Source: Vibrio sp. JC009 (GTDB lineage: Bacteria > Pseudomonadota > Gammaproteobacteria > Enterobacterales > Vibrionaceae). From it: DNA of 64,000 nucleotides. Shown in pieces: positions 28,491-38,897 of the stretch. The stretch lies in contig NZ_CP092106.1 of assembly GCF_029016485.1 (NCBI RefSeq), positions 930,001-994,000 of the forward strand. Reading direction: 5' to 3'. The notes beneath the pieces are model-generated. The model did no database searches, was not told the DNA's origin, and saw only the letters and a program-made list of their open reading frames with translations. The translations under genes and the position numbers were made by a program. How positions within the stretch are numbered: position 1 is the first letter of the stretch; each line of letters starts with the position of its first letter.

Positions 28491-28742
28491 ACTGGGTGTA
28501 ATCGCTCAGGCCGGTTCTCGTGATTTAAATATTCCAGCTATTATGACCTGCAAGTGCCTGTATTAGAAGAGGGTGCAATTGAGTGAGCGGCAATTCACTG
28601 TCAAATTTGTCATCAGAGCAGTGGCTAATCACGGAATCAAAAACTTGCGATCGATGTTGCACAAAGTGTTTTTATCGCTTTTGAAATCAGTAAGTTCGTA
28701 TATATTTAGCCGCTGATTAAGAACTAAGCGCGAGGATAAACC

Positions 28743-29033
28743 ATGAATATTGATCCAACTAATTTGGGATATGTAGCTGCCTTTTGCACCACATGCTCGT
28801 TTATTCCTCAGGTGTTACAAACCTTAAAAACGAAGGACACAGAAGCGATTTCTCTTGGAATGTACTCATTTTTCGTTTTTGGCGTTGGTTTATGGTTAAT
28901 CTATGGTTTTCTTGTGCAGGATCTGCCGATCATTCTGGCCAATGCAGTGACTCTTACACTGGCGTCTGTGATTTTGTTTCTGAAGATAAAAAGTACGTTA
29001 CTGAAAAGAAAAACGGCTCAAGAGTCTCATTGA
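28743..29033 (+). CDS. SemiSWEET sugar transporter
   Basis: A 96-residue inner-membrane protein with three membrane segments, the size of a bacterial SemiSWEET (half of a SWEET), which dimerises to move sugars. The PQ motif is in TTCSFIPQVLQTLKTKDTEAIS on the first helix. It is monocistronic, between the divergent hutCD operon and the convergent rne. Confidence 0.88.
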   Translation: MNIDPTNLGYVAAFCTTCSFIPQVLQTLKTKDTEAISLGMYSFFVFGVGLWLIYGFLVQDLPIILANAVTLTLASVILFLKIKSTLLKRKTAQESH

Positions 29034-29040
29034 TAAATAA

Positions 29041-29100
29041 TACCAATCCCGGCTATTAGCGATTTTGCCTGCGCAATCACTGAAGCGCTGATTATTGGTA
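29041..29100. repeat. TACCAAT-type palindromic repeat, copy 2
   Basis: TACCAAT (29041-29047) and ATTGGTA (29094-29100) are perfect inverted ends. The inner GCAATCACTGAAGCGCTGATTA is nearly the same as in the copy at 9734-9782 (GCAATCGCTGAACCGCTAATTA). Confidence 0.6.
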
Positions 29101-29101
29101 T

Positions 29102-29135
29102 AAAAAAGAGGCTGTCATCTGACAGCCTCTTTTAT
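29102..29135. terminator. Bidirectional terminator between SemiSWEET and rne
   Basis: AAAAAAGAGGCTGTCA, loop TC, TGACAGCCTCTTTTA: a perfect 10-bp stem (29108-29117 with 29120-29129) with A and T tracts on the two sides. Confidence 0.92.
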
Positions 29136-29155
29136 TTCGTTTAACAAGGACTCAA

Positions 29156-32050
29156 TCAGTACCCGGTTGGCTTAGCCATTCCAGATGAAGCCTGATTCGT
29201 CGCTGTCATGCTACCTGCGCCTTTTGGCTGGTAACGCTCTTCGCGGAACGGAGCTGCAACCACCTGGATTTCAGCCAGTTCATCAGGGCCCGGAGCTTTT
29301 GTCATTGCTGACGCTGCGTGAGAGGTGAAAGCGCGTTTTTCTTTTGCTGGTTTCACTTCTTCTGCCACAGGAGCTGCCACCTCTTTCTTAGGTGTTTCTT
29401 CAACAACTGGTGTTTCAACTACCGGTTCTGCAACTTCAACTACAGGAGCTGCTGCAACTGGCTCAACTACTGTTTCTACCACTTGTTCTGCGATTGGCTG
29501 CTCTACTACAGGTTTTTCAACAACCTCAACCGGACGGCTGATAATCACTTTACCCATCGCCATTTCAGGACAAGCAAATCCACCCATTACCGGCATTTCT
29601 ACCTGCTCTTTCTTAGGCTTACGCTCTTTACGCTTAGGCTTGTAAAGGTCGTACTTAGGCATTACTTTGCCTGACGCCATTTCAGGAGAGGCTACCCCAC
29701 CTTTACGCAGGCGGAATGGGTTTGGTCTGCGATCACGTCCGCGACGGCGACGCTGGCCATTCGCTCTCAGATGGCGAGGAGTACGACGGCCGCGACGCTG
29801 TTGCTTGCCTTCTTCCTTCTCTTCAGATTTCGGAGCCTGGGCTTTATCAGCTGCTTTGTTCGCTGCTTCTTCAGCAACTTTAACTTCAGCTGCAACATTT
29901 GCATTTTCAGCTTTAGCATCCTGATCTTTTACGCGAACTTTCTTCTGCAGTTGGCGACGTTCACGGCGCTGTTTAACCTTAGCTGCCTTCTCTTCAGAAG
30001 ACTTATCAGACTGAGCTTCTGCAGCCAGTTTCTTGCCCTGTTCAGCAACTTTAGACTGTGATTTGCCCTTCTTGTCCTGCTTAGGCTTACGCTCTTTCTG
30101 CTCTTTACGAGAGTCAGCAGCTTTATCGGTTGCCTGAGCATCCTGATCTGCCTTGTTCGGACGACGCTTACGCTTGTTAGGATCGCGGTTGTCACGGTTT
30201 CCGCTGCGGCGACGGTTCTTGTTGTCGCGGCGGTTGCGGTTATCGCGAGGCTCTTTTTCAGCCGGCTTCTTCTCTTCTTCCTTTGGCTTCTCTTCTGCTT
30301 CAGAAGAACCAAACAGGAAGCTGCCAAGCGCTTTCAGGAATCGGGTGATTGCACCTGGTTTTTTCTCAGCAGCTGCTTTTGGTTCAGGCGCAGCCGGAGC
30401 CGCAACTGGTGCTGCTGGCTGAGGTGCCGGTGCAGATTGTGCCGGAGCTGCAAAACCTTTCAGTACAGGCTCTTCAACTTTCTTCGGCTTGATTTCTACA
30501 TCAGCAGGTTCTTTCGCTTCTGCTTCTTTCATTGCATCCAGTTTCTTAGGAAGCAGGTAAGAAAGCAGTTGTTGCTCTTCGCCTTCACGAACGCGGATGA
30601 CTTCAAAGTGTGGCGTTTCCATATCGGCGTTAGGCACAACAATGATGTTTACGTCCTGAATGCGTTCAATATGGTTAATTGAGCGACGCTTTTCGTTCAG
30701 CAGATAAGAAGCGATGGCGACCGGAACCACAGCCAGAATCTGTGCACTGTTTTCTTTCAGCGCTTCTTCTTCAATCAGACGAAGTACCGACAGAGCCAGT
30801 GATTCGTTATCACGAACCACACCGGTACCTGAACAGCGAGGACAGATATGGTGGCTTGCTTCAGCCAGTGAAGGGCTCAGGCGCTGACGTGACATTTCCA
30901 GCAGACCGAAACGTGAAATACGGCCAATCTGTACGCGGGCACGGTCCATGCGGACAGCTTCGCGAAGGCGGTTTTCCACTTCACGCTGGTGGCGAACCGG
31001 AGTCATATCGATAAAGTCGATAACAACCAGACCACCAAGGTCACGAAGACGTAGCTGGCGAGCAATCTCATCAGCTGCTTCAAGGTTAGTGTTCAGTGCC
31101 GTTTCTTCGATATCACCGCCTTTTGTTGCTCGGGCAGAGTTGATATCGATAGAAGTCAGGGCTTCAGTCGGGTCGATAACGATAGAGCCACCTGATGGCA
31201 GACGCACTTCACGCTGGAAAGCAGATTCGATCTGGCTTTCAATCTGGTAGTGGCTGAACAGTGGCACTTCGCCGTCGTACTTCTTAACGCGGTTAATAAA
31301 GTCAGGACGAACCAGCTGAATATGCGCACGGGCACGTTCGTAGATAGAGTTGCTGTCGATAAGGATTTCACCGATATCACGACGCAAGTAATCACGAATC
31401 GCGCGGACAATAACGTTACTTTCCTGGTGGATCAGGAATGGAGCAGGATTTGAGTCTGCCGCTTCCTTGATTGCATTCCAGTGGTTAAGCAGTACGTTAA
31501 GGTCCCACTCAAGCTCTTCAGCGCTTTTGCCAACACCTGCAGTACGGACGATAAGGCCCATACCCTGAGGCAGTTCAAGAGTGCTGAGTGCTGCTTTAAG
31601 CTGAGTACGCTCGTCACCTTCAATGCGGCGGGAGATACCACCGGCACGAGGGTTGTTCGGCATCAGAACCAGGTAGCTGCCAGCAAGTGAGATAAAGGTT
31701 GTTAAAGCCGCGCCCTTACTGCCACGCTCTTCTTTTTCAACCTGAACAATCACTTCCTGACCTTCTTGCAGCACTTCTTTAATGCTTGGACGGCCCTGAT
31801 AGGTGTAACCTTCGGGGAAGTAGTCTTTTGCGATCTCTTTTAGAGGAAGGAAACCGTGTCTTTCTGCGCCGTAATCGACAAATGCAGCTTCAAGACTTGG
31901 TTCAATGCGGGTAATCCGGCCTTTATAGATATTGGCCTTCTTTGATTCATGTCCCGGGCTCTCGATATCGAGATCGAAAAGCCGCTGGCCATCAACCAGT
32001 GCAACACGCAACTCTTCCTTTTGAGTTGCGTTAATTAACATTCTTTTCAT
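29156..32050 (-). CDS. rne: Ribonuclease E
   Basis: A 964-residue endoribonuclease and degradosome scaffold. The catalytic half has the S1 domain ([31 protein letters not shown]), the RNase H/DNase I-like catalytic part ([11 protein letters not shown]) and the zinc link CPRCSGTG. After about residue 520 comes a disordered scaffold with acidic/basic runs and an Arg-rich stretch. Two copies of a GG(V/F)A(S/C)PEMAxGKV motif follow (784-797 and 823-836); a single similar motif, SPEMASGKV, is near the enolase site in E. coli as I recall it. It is divergent from rluC with a 632-bp leader. Confidence 0.96.
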   Translation of the reverse strand: MKRMLINATQKEELRVALVDGQRLFDLDIESPGHESKKANIYKGRITRIEPSLEAAFVDYGAERHGFLPLKEIAKDYFPEGYTYQGRPSIKEVLQEGQEVIVQVEKEERGSKGAALTTFISLAGSYLVLMPNNPRAGGISRRIEGDERTQLKAALSTLELPQGMGLIVRTAGVGKSAEELEWDLNVLLNHWNAIKEAADSNPAPFLIHQESNVIVRAIRDYLRRDIGEILIDSNSIYERARAHIQLVRPDFINRVKKYDGEVPLFSHYQIESQIESAFQREVRLPSGGSIVIDPTEALTSIDINSARATKGGDIEETALNTNLEAADEIARQLRLRDLGGLVVIDFIDMTPVRHQREVENRLREAVRMDRARVQIGRISRFGLLEMSRQRLSPSLAEASHHICPRCSGTGVVRDNESLALSVLRLIEEEALKENSAQILAVVPVAIASYLLNEKRRSINHIERIQDVNIIVVPNADMETPHFEVIRVREGEEQQLLSYLLPKKLDAMKEAEAKEPADVEIKPKKVEEPVLKGFAAPAQSAPAPQPAAPVAAPAAPEPKAAAEKKPGAITRFLKALGSFLFGSSEAEEKPKEEEKKPAEKEPRDNRNRRDNKNRRRSGNRDNRDPNKRKRRPNKADQDAQATDKAADSRKEQKERKPKQDKKGKSQSKVAEQGKKLAAEAQSDKSSEEKAAKVKQRRERRQLQKKVRVKDQDAKAENANVAAEVKVAEEAANKAADKAQAPKSEEKEEGKQQRRGRRTPRHLRANGQRRRRGRDRRPNPFRLRKGGVASPEMASGKVMPKYDLYKPKRKERKPKKEQVEMPVMGGFACPEMAMGKVIISRPVEVVEKPVVEQPIAEQVVETVVEPVAAAPVVEVAEPVVETPVVEETPKKEVAAPVAEEVKPAKEKRAFTSHAASAMTKAPGPDELAEIQVVAAPFREERYQPKGAGSMTATNQASSGMAKPTGY

Positions 32051-32682
32051 TTAGAAATTCTCGTTGTCTTTTCTTTATATTTTCATTTTCTTGTCGCTTT
32101 GCTTCGATACTGATGGTGTCAGATCCCATGGTTCAGTGGTGCAACCTCACGGCTGGAAGGGATGCTCGGGGACACAACAGTCATCAGGTATTTATTACTG
32201 ATAAAATACCTGATCCACATCTGAGGTGGTACGTAACTCAACATCAGTGAACGATGAGTAGAGCGACAAGTGTTCTTCATTCAGAAAGTCTTACGCCGGT
32301 GCAGCATCCTGATAATGAAGTGTTCTACTCACATTGCTTTGACATAAGGCAGAAGGAAAAGTGCAAAATATCACCAATCTGCCTATTTCAGTTGTGAACT
32401 ATAGCAGCGAGAAGAAAACACGGCAATCTGCTTTGTTATAAACAGGGAAAAAAAACACATTGGATTAACATGGAAGTAAATGTAACGTGCTGAAAATAGA
32501 ACTGAATTGCCTGAGTGGCTTATTTTTGTCCAGTTAAAACTCCAATTGTTATTCACAGGCTGTGTAAAAAATAATTTTTAACTTCAGTTTCCATTTCATT
32601 TTTAGATTTTTTAGAATGTCGCGCCTGTTGCAAAAACAGCAACAAATAAACCAGATCGCACAGAATTGCTAAGCTAGAGCAC
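32051..32682 (-). promoter_or_regulatory. Long rne leader / rne-rluC divergent region
   Basis: No gene lies in this 632-bp spacer. A strong hairpin ATCAGGTATTT/AAATACCTGAT (32183-32193 with 32204-32214) and a CTTCATT/AATGAAG pair (about 32275-32325) would form in the rne 5' untranslated RNA. In E. coli a leader of similar length lets RNase E autoregulate its own mRNA, so a similar function is plausible here. The rluC promoter should lie in the AT-rich part near 32560-32680. Confidence 0.5.
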
Positions 32683-33639
32683 ATGACCGAGATTAAAACT
32701 AAAGTCCAGTTTGTTGATATCGATGAAGATATGGCTGGGCAGCGTATTGACAACTTTTTACGCAATCAACTGAAAAATGTCCCTAAAAGCCTGATTTATC
32801 GAATTATCAGGAAAGGGGAGGTGCGCGTAAACAAAAAGCGCATCAAGGCTGAATATAAGCTAAAAGCAGGCGATCTGGTGAGGGTTCCTCCGGTAAAAGT
32901 GGAGGAGACGGAACAGAAAGATATCCCAAATACTAAACTGAACCGGGTAGCGGAACTGGAAAACTGTATTCTGTTTGAAGATGACCATATGCTGATCCTT
33001 AACAAACCATCGGGCACAGCAGTTCACGGTGGTAGTGGTTTAAGCTTCGGAGCCATCGAAGCACTTCGTGCACTCAGACCTCAGGCACGCTTTCTGGAGC
33101 TGGTACACAGGATTGACCGTGACACCTCAGGCATTCTGCTGGTGGCAAAGAAACGTTCAGCGCTTCGTCATCTGCAGGCTCAGTTCAGAAACAAAACGGT
33201 TCAGAAATACTACTTCGCACTTGTTATGGGGCATTGGAAAAACAGCTGCCGTGTCGTTAACGCTCCTTTGCTGAAAAATGAAGTAAATAGCATCGTGCGT
33301 GTTAACCCGAACGGTAAACCGTCAGAAACCCGCTTTAAGATCCTGGAAAAATTCTCTGACGCCACTCTGGTTCAGGCAAGCCCGATCACCGGCAGAACTC
33401 ACCAGATCCGCGTACACACCCAATACACAGGCCACCCAATCGCCTGGGACGACAGATACGGCGACAGAAGATTTGATGCCTATACCGGAAAGTTTGGCCT
33501 GGACAGGCTTTTCCTGCATGCCGCAAATATTAAGTTTATCCACCCGGGAACGGAGAAGGAGATGGATATTTCGGCACCGATGGGGGGGAAATTGGAGAAG
33601 GTGTTGGAAGGGCTTCGGAAGGTTGGCCCTAGGCCCTAG
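32683..33639 (+). CDS. rluC: 23S rRNA pseudouridine(955/2504/2580) synthase
   Basis: A 318-residue enzyme isomerising three uridines of 23S rRNA. It has an N-terminal S4 domain (GQRIDNFLRNQLKNVPKSLIYRIIRKGEVRVNKKR) and a catalytic domain with the HRIDRDTSGILL motif holding the nucleophilic Asp. The rne-rluC divergence is conserved. The last codons and the TAG stop overlap a GGCCCTAGG-rich repeat (see 33628-33675), so the C-terminal GPRP tail is repeat-derived. Confidence 0.95.
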   Translation: MTEIKTKVQFVDIDEDMAGQRIDNFLRNQLKNVPKSLIYRIIRKGEVRVNKKRIKAEYKLKAGDLVRVPPVKVEETEQKDIPNTKLNRVAELENCILFEDDHMLILNKPSGTAVHGGSGLSFGAIEALRALRPQARFLELVHRIDRDTSGILLVAKKRSALRHLQAQFRNKTVQKYYFALVMGHWKNSCRVVNAPLLKNEVNSIVRVNPNGKPSETRFKILEKFSDATLVQASPITGRTHQIRVHTQYTGHPIAWDDRYGDRRFDAYTGKFGLDRLFLHAANIKFIHPGTEKEMDISAPMGGKLEKVLEGLRKVGPRP

Positions 33640-33675
33640 GTTCGGGCTTCGCCCTGCTGGTCCCTGGGAAGTGCG
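33628..33675. repeat. TTCG-loop intergenic repeat, copy 1
   Basis: The core is GGGC-TTCG-CCC (33644-33654), preceded by CCCTAGGCCCTAGG and followed by GGTCCCTGGGAA. It shares its plan with 40721-40765. Confidence 0.5.
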
Positions 33676-33714
33676 TAGAACAAAAAGCTAGCATTGTCCT
33701 AGGGCCGAGGGCCT

Positions 33715-34299
33715 TCAACCCAAAATTCTAACCCCTTCCCGCCCCAACATATCCACAAGCGTAATCAACGGCAACCCAACCAAGGTATTAGGGTCTTTCC
33801 CCTCCAGCCTCTCAAACAACGCAATCCCCAGCCCTTCGCTTTTAAAACTTCCCGCGCAGTAAAGCGGCTGTTCTTTATCTACATAGTTTTCAATCTGAGA
33901 TTGGCTCAATTGCCTGAAATGAACAGTAAACGTATCCATTTCGACCTGTTCAGTGCCGGTTTTGCTGTTATAAAGGGCGATTCCGGTGTAGAAGGTGATT
34001 TTCTGGCCGCTGGCGTCTGAGAGTTGGCGTATGGCTTTTTCTCTGGTTAGCGGTTTGCCTATTATTTTATCGTTAATTACGCATACCTGATCAGAGCCGA
34101 TAAACAGAGCCGGTTTGTCTGTATGGCAGCTTTTTGCTTTGCTTAATGCCAGTCTTTTGACCAATAATTCCGGAGTTTCATTAACAAGTGGTGTTTCATC
34201 GCAGTCGGGACTGGCAATGTCGAAATCAAGTCCTAGTTTATCCAGAATGGACTTTCTGAATGGAGAGGTTGAAGCAAGGATTAGCGGTAAATCTGGCAT
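33715..34299 (-). CDS. yceF: 7-methyl-GTP pyrophosphatase (Maf family, YceF)
   Basis: A 194-residue Maf-family house-cleaning pyrophosphatase, the YceF subgroup acting on m7GTP. The N-terminus [19 protein letters not shown] and the motif [15 protein letters not shown] are characteristic. It is convergent with rluC and divergent from yceD, as in E. coli. Confidence 0.93.
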   Translation of the reverse strand: MPDLPLILASTSPFRKSILDKLGLDFDIASPDCDETPLVNETPELLVKRLALSKAKSCHTDKPALFIGSDQVCVINDKIIGKPLTREKAIRQLSDASGQKITFYTGIALYNSKTGTEQVEMDTFTVHFRQLSQSQIENYVDKEQPLYCAGSFKSEGLGIALFERLEGKDPNTLVGLPLITLVDMLGREGVRILG

Positions 34300-34378
34300 A
34301 GTAAAAGTGCTATTTATAATACGATTGAGTCATATTAATCTGAAAAGAAAAAAAGCGTAAGTTTTTTACCTTTATCCT

Positions 34379-34407
34379 TTGACTCGAAGAGAATAGAAGG
34401 CTAGAAT
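34379..34407 (+). promoter_or_regulatory. Sigma-70 promoter of the yceD-rpmF-plsX-fab operon
   Basis: TTGACT (34379-34384), a 17-bp spacer and TAGAAT (34402-34407). The expected transcription start is about 34413-34415, only 2-4 nt before the yceD ATG at 34417, so yceD mRNA from this promoter would be almost leaderless. Confidence 0.65.
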
Positions 34408-34416
34408 TCGCGCCCT

Positions 34417-34941
34417 ATGCAAAAGGTAAAAATACCGCGAACGGTTGACCCATCCAAAGCGGCTCAGAAGAGACTTGATTATGTTGGTAGCATTCAGGTC
34501 AGTCTTTTGAAGCGTTTAGCGGAGTCAGTCGAAGGCGTAAAACGCGACGCAGAAGTCTCATTGTCATTTGAGCTGGATGAACAGCGATTAGTCGTTATCT
34601 CTGGTAAAGCTAACGTCGAAGTCGATTTAGAGTGTCAGCGTTGTAACGAGATTTTCACACACGAGTGTGAAGTCCAATTCACTTATACACCGTATTACAG
34701 TGCTAAAAGTGAAGAGGATGCACCGGAAGAGTACGATTTGGTAGATCTGAACGAGTACGGTGAAGTCGATCTCATACAACTGGTTGAAGACGAGTTCATT
34801 CTGGGATTGCCTCAGGTAGCAATGCACGACGAAGCGGATTGCAGCGTTGATTCAAGCAACTTGGTGTTTGGTGAACTTCCGAAGGAAACTGAGGAAGAGA
34901 AACCGAATCCGTTTGAAGTTTTAAAGAATTTAAAGCGTTAA
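34417..34941 (+). CDS. yceD: YceD, 23S rRNA accumulation protein (DUF177)
   Basis: A 174-residue cytosolic protein of the DUF177 family linked to 23S rRNA accumulation. The N-terminus MQKVKIPRTVDPSKAAQKRLDYVG matches E. coli YceD, and a CxxC-type zinc pattern (LECQRCNEIFTHECEV) and the DEADCSV segment are conserved. It is the first gene of the operon with rpmF, a very conserved pair. Confidence 0.92.
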   Translation: MQKVKIPRTVDPSKAAQKRLDYVGSIQVSLLKRLAESVEGVKRDAEVSLSFELDEQRLVVISGKANVEVDLECQRCNEIFTHECEVQFTYTPYYSAKSEEDAPEEYDLVDLNEYGEVDLIQLVEDEFILGLPQVAMHDEADCSVDSSNLVFGELPKETEEEKPNPFEVLKNLKR

Positions 34942-34972
34942 AGTTTTAAGTTAAGACATAGGAGTAGGGTCA

Positions 34973-35143
34973 ATGGCCGTACAAAAAAACCGTAAAACTC
35001 GTTCTAAGCGTGGTATGCGTCGTTCACACGATGCCCTAACTACAGCTGCTCTGTCTGTAGACGCAACTTCAGGTGAAACTCACCTGCGTCACAACATGAC
35101 TGCTGACGGTTACTACCGTGGCAAGAAGGTTATCAACAAGTAA
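34973..35143 (+). CDS. rpmF: 50S ribosomal protein L32
   Basis: A 56-residue ribosomal protein. The product begins [20 protein letters not shown] and ends in [11 protein letters not shown], matching L32 of gammaproteobacteria. A good ribosome site (AGGAG) precedes the ATG by 9 bp. It sits between yceD and plsX as expected. Confidence 0.97.
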   Translation: MAVQKNRKTRSKRGMRRSHDALTTAALSVDATSGETHLRHNMTADGYYRGKKVINK

Positions 35144-35152
35144 GGTTGACCT

Positions 35153-36178
35153 TTGCAAAATATTACCGTTGCACTTGATGCAATGGGCGGGGATTTCGGT
35201 CCTCGCGTAACAGTGCCTGCCGCCGTGCAGGCACTGTCGCATTTCCCAGAGCTAAAAGTGATCCTAGTGGGTGATCAAGAGACGATCACCAGTCAATTAT
35301 CTCAAATCGGTTATGTGCCGGGCACAAGACTCACTATCAGGCACAGTGACCGAGTCATCTCTAATTCTGAAAAACCTTCTCTCGCCTTGCGTAACAGTAC
35401 AGATACATCCATGCGTATTGCATTGGATCTGGTTGCGGACGGAGAGGCCGATGCCTGTCTGAGCGGTGGCAACACAGGTGCCTTGATGGCACTTTCCCGG
35501 TTTAGGCTAAAACTGCTTCCCGGCATAGAAAGACCGGCGTTGGTGTCTGCACTGCCAACCGCTCTGGGGAACAAAACCTGGATGCTGGATTTAGGGGCTA
35601 ACGTTTCTGTCGATGCTGATACGCTTTTCCAGTTTGCCGTCATGGGTTGTGCCTTGGCAGAAGAGCACTTGAATCGCCCTGCGCGCGTCGCCATCTTAAA
35701 TATTGGCGAGGAAGATATTAAGGGCAACGATTTAGTGAAGCGCTGCGCAGAATTATTAAATCAGATCAGCTCAGTAAACTATATCGGCTTTGTAGAAGGT
35801 GACCAACTGCTGCACGATGCAGCAGACGTTGTCGTTTGTGACGGCTTTGTGGGCAATGTCTGCCTGAAAACCTGTGAAGGTGTGGCGCATCTGTTTATTG
35901 GCAAGCTAAAAGAGCATATGGCAACGCCCAACCTGAAGGGCTGGATAGCAAGAAAATTGTTCTCAGAGCTATTTACTGAGCTAAAAACCCTGAACCCCGA
36001 CCAGTATAACGGCGCAAGTTTGTTAGGATTGCGCGGCATTGTAATAAAAAGTCACGGAAGTGCAGATATTCCTGCTATTATCAACGCCATAGGTGAAGCG
36101 GTACTGGAAGTGAAAAGACAGGTACCCGGACGTATAAGCGATCGTTTGGAAACGGTTTTACTCGAGAGGCATTATTAG
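35153..36178 (+). CDS. plsX: Phosphate acyltransferase PlsX
   Basis: A 341-residue peripheral membrane enzyme that converts acyl-ACP to acyl-phosphate for phospholipid synthesis. [21 protein letters not shown] at the start and the [11 protein letters not shown] and [17 protein letters not shown] motifs define it. The start is a TTG at 35153, 9 bp after the rpmF stop, with AAGG in front; no ATG precedes the conserved [12 protein letters not shown]. Confidence 0.95.
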   Translation: MQNITVALDAMGGDFGPRVTVPAAVQALSHFPELKVILVGDQETITSQLSQIGYVPGTRLTIRHSDRVISNSEKPSLALRNSTDTSMRIALDLVADGEADACLSGGNTGALMALSRFRLKLLPGIERPALVSALPTALGNKTWMLDLGANVSVDADTLFQFAVMGCALAEEHLNRPARVAILNIGEEDIKGNDLVKRCAELLNQISSVNYIGFVEGDQLLHDAADVVVCDGFVGNVCLKTCEGVAHLFIGKLKEHMATPNLKGWIARKLFSELFTELKTLNPDQYNGASLLGLRGIVIKSHGSADIPAIINAIGEAVLEVKRQVPGRISDRLETVLLERHY

Positions 36179-36183
36179 TCTTC

Positions 36184-37158
36184 ATGTTTAGCAAAATTTT
36201 AGGAACAGGCAGCTACCTGCCATCTCAGGTGCGTTCAAACGCAGACCTGGAGAAAATGGTAGATACAAGCGATGAGTGGATCGTTCAGAGAACCGGCATT
36301 AAAGAGCGCCGTATTTCAGCAGAAGATGAAACCGTTGCTGATATGGCAGCAAAAGCGGCGCAAAATGCCATAGATATGGCAGAAATCGATAAAAACGATA
36401 TCGATATGATCATTGTTGCAACTACCAGTGGTTCTCACGCATTCCCATCTGCAGCGTGTCAGGTGCAGGAGCAGCTTGGAATTAAACATTGTCCGGCTTT
36501 TGATATGGCAGCGGCATGTTCGGGCTTTGTGTATGCATTATCTGTTGCTGATCAGCATATTAAAACCGGCATGTGCAAAAACATTCTGGTTATTGGCGCC
36601 GATGCACTTTCGAAGACCTGTGACCCGACGGATCGCTCAACCATTATTCTGTTTGGTGATGCTGCCGGAGCAGTGGTGGTTGGAGCAAGTGAAGAGCCGG
36701 GCATTCTGTCGACTCATATTAATGCCGATGGCCGCTTTGGCGATCTGCTAAGCCTTAAATATCCAGAGCGCGTTATCGATGAAAACAACGCCTTTGGTGA
36801 TGATATCAACAGCTGGCTGCATATGGCTGGTAATGAAGTGTTTAAGGTAGCGGTAACCCAGCTTTCACGTCTGGTAAAAGAGACATTAAAAGCCAACGAT
36901 ATGGATAAGTCCGAGCTTGACTGGCTGGTTCCTCATCAGGCTAACATGCGTATCATTACTGCGACAGCGAAGAAATTGTCTCTGGACATGAAGCAGGTAG
37001 TGGTAACCTTGGACCGTCATGGCAATACCTCTGCGGCAACCGTACCGACAGCGTTAGATGAAGCTGTGCGTGACGGACGAATCAAACGCGGCCAGACAAT
37101 GCTTCTTGAAGCATTTGGCGGCGGCTTCACCTGGGGATCTGCACTGGTCAGATTCTAA
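36184..37158 (+). CDS. fabH: Beta-ketoacyl-ACP synthase III
   Basis: A 324-residue condensing enzyme that starts fatty acid synthesis from acetyl-CoA and malonyl-ACP. The catalytic Cys is C112 in DMAAACSGF, with His in VPHQANMRI and Asn in GNTSAATVP, the complete Cys-His-Asn triad. It follows plsX by 5 bp. A hairpin at 37174 separates it from fabD. Confidence 0.96.
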   Translation: MFSKILGTGSYLPSQVRSNADLEKMVDTSDEWIVQRTGIKERRISAEDETVADMAAKAAQNAIDMAEIDKNDIDMIIVATTSGSHAFPSAACQVQEQLGIKHCPAFDMAAACSGFVYALSVADQHIKTGMCKNILVIGADALSKTCDPTDRSTIILFGDAAGAVVVGASEEPGILSTHINADGRFGDLLSLKYPERVIDENNAFGDDINSWLHMAGNEVFKVAVTQLSRLVKETLKANDMDKSELDWLVPHQANMRIITATAKKLSLDMKQVVVTLDRHGNTSAATVPTALDEAVRDGRIKRGQTMLLEAFGGGFTWGSALVRF

Positions 37159-37173
37159 CCGAATTAAATTTAA

Positions 37174-37195
37174 GGGTGGCTCCAGCCATCCTTTT
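37174..37195 (+). terminator. Attenuator-like hairpin between fabH and fabD
   Basis: GGGTGGCT, loop CC, AGCCATCC, then TTTT (37174-37195). An 8-bp stem with one G-T pair and a short T tract, which may cause partial termination inside the operon. Confidence 0.55.
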
Positions 37196-37223
37196 CATAT
37201 TGCGTGCTTAAGGAAAAATAACT

Positions 37224-38147
37224 ATGAGCAAGTTTGCTATCGTATTTCCGGGTCAGGGCTCTCAGACAGTTGGGATGTTGGCTGAACTTGGTGAACAGTA
37301 CGAAGTTGTAAAGAACACATTTGCAGAAGCGTCAGAAGTTCTGGGCTACGATCTTTGGGCTTTGGTTCAGAATGGTCCAGCGGAAGATCTGAATCAGACT
37401 CACCGCACTCAGCCTGCACTGCTGGCTTCTTCTGTAGCAATCTGGCGTGTATGGCAGGAGCAGGGGCTTGAGCAGCCTGCAAACCTTGCAGGTCACAGCC
37501 TGGGTGAATACTCAGCACTGGTATGTGCTGGCGTTATCGACTTTAAAGATGCAATCAAGCTGGTTGAAAAGCGTGGTCAGCTAATGCAGGAAGCGGTACC
37601 GGCAGGCGTTGGTGCTATGTTCGCAATCATCGGCCTTGATGATGAAAGCATTGCAAAAGCTTGTGAAGAAGCGGCACAGGGTGAAGTGGTATCACCGGTT
37701 AACTTTAACTCTCCTGGTCAGGTAGTTATCGCAGGTAACAAAGATGCCGTTGAGCGTGCAGGTGCGCTTTGTAAAGAAGCAGGCGCGAAGCGTGCTCTTC
37801 CTCTTCCGGTTTCAGTGCCTTCTCACTGCGCACTAATGAAACCTGCAGCTGAAAAGCTGGAAGTTGCACTGCAAGATATTGAATTTAATACTCCTGTCAT
37901 CCCGGTGATCAACAATGTTGATGTTATCGCTGAGACTGACCCGGCTAAAATCAAAGCCGCTCTGGTAAGACAGCTTTACAGCCCGGTTCGCTGGACTGAA
38001 GGCGTTCAGAAGATGAGCGAAGACGGTGTTGAGAAACTGCTTGAGCTTGGTCCGGGCAAGGTTCTGACAGGTTTGACGAAACGTATTGTAAAAACACTTA
38101 GCGCAGCAGCGGTAAATGACGCTGCATCTTTAGACGCTGCTAAGTAA
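37224..38147 (+). CDS. fabD: Malonyl-CoA:ACP transacylase
   Basis: A 307-residue enzyme loading malonyl groups on ACP. It has the FPGQGSQTVGM oxyanion segment, GHSLGEYSAL with nucleophile S92, and the PVSVPSHCALMKPA segment with catalytic His. TTAAGGA precedes the ATG. Confidence 0.96.
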   Translation: MSKFAIVFPGQGSQTVGMLAELGEQYEVVKNTFAEASEVLGYDLWALVQNGPAEDLNQTHRTQPALLASSVAIWRVWQEQGLEQPANLAGHSLGEYSALVCAGVIDFKDAIKLVEKRGQLMQEAVPAGVGAMFAIIGLDDESIAKACEEAAQGEVVSPVNFNSPGQVVIAGNKDAVERAGALCKEAGAKRALPLPVSVPSHCALMKPAAEKLEVALQDIEFNTPVIPVINNVDVIAETDPAKIKAALVRQLYSPVRWTEGVQKMSEDGVEKLLELGPGKVLTGLTKRIVKTLSAAAVNDAASLDAAK

Positions 38148-38162
38148 ATTGAGGTGATAACA

Positions 38163-38897
38163 ATGATGCTAGAAGGCAAAATTGCTTTAGTAACTGGTGC
38201 AAGTCGCGGTATTGGCCGTGCAATCGCGGAACTTTTGGTTGAACGCGGTGCCACAGTTATTGGTACAGCAACCAGTGAAAACGGTGCAGCTGCGATCAGC
38301 GAATACCTTGGCGACAAAGGCAAGGGTATGGCTCTGAACGTGACCCAGCCAGAGTCTGTTGAAGCTGTTCTTAAAGCAATTAATGAAGAGTTTGGCAGTG
38401 TTGATATTCTGATCAACAATGCTGGTATCACCCGTGATAACCTGTTGATGCGTATGAAAGATGACGAATGGACAGATATCATGGATACTAACCTGACGTC
38501 TATTTTCCGTCTTTCTAAAGCAGTTCTGCGTGGAATGATGAAAAAACGTAACGGACGTATCATTAATATTGGTTCAGTTGTTGGTACTATGGGTAATGCT
38601 GGTCAGGCCAACTATGCAGCAGCTAAAGCTGGTGTTATTGGTTTTACCAAGTCAATGGCACGTGAAGTGGCTTCACGTGGTGTAACAGTGAACACTGTTG
38701 CTCCAGGTTTTATTGAAACTGACATGACAAAAGCGCTGAACGATGACCAACGTGCTGCTACACTATCTCAGGTGCCTGCAGGTCGTTTGGGCGATCCTCG
38801 TGAAATTGCGACAACAGTGGCATTTTTAGCATCAGATGATGCTGCTTATATCACTGGTGAAACACTTCACGTGAATGGTGGAATGTACATGGTTTAA
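38163..38897 (+). CDS. fabG: 3-oxoacyl-ACP reductase
   Basis: A 244-residue SDR enzyme that reduces beta-ketoacyl-ACP with NADPH. It has the TGASRGIGR cofactor motif, an NNAGITRD segment and the Tyr-Lys pair Y151/K155 in NYAAAKAG. Starting at the ATG at 38163 (GAGGTGA in front) gives exactly the E. coli length; a GTG at 38154 is inside the ribosome site. Confidence 0.96.
   Translation: MMLEGKIALVTGASRGIGRAIAELLVERGATVIGTATSENGAAAISEYLGDKGKGMALNVTQPESVEAVLKAINEEFGSVDILINNAGITRDNLLMRMKDDEWTDIMDTNLTSIFRLSKAVLRGMMKKRNGRIINIGSVVGTMGNAGQANYAAAKAGVIGFTKSMAREVASRGVTVNTVAPGFIETDMTKALNDDQRAATLSQVPAGRLGDPREIATTVAFLASDDAAYITGETLHVNGGMYMV

Noticed and set aside
26487..28742. Fur box controlling hutCD
   Set aside because: No stretch close to the GATAATGATAATCATTATC consensus was found upstream of hutC.
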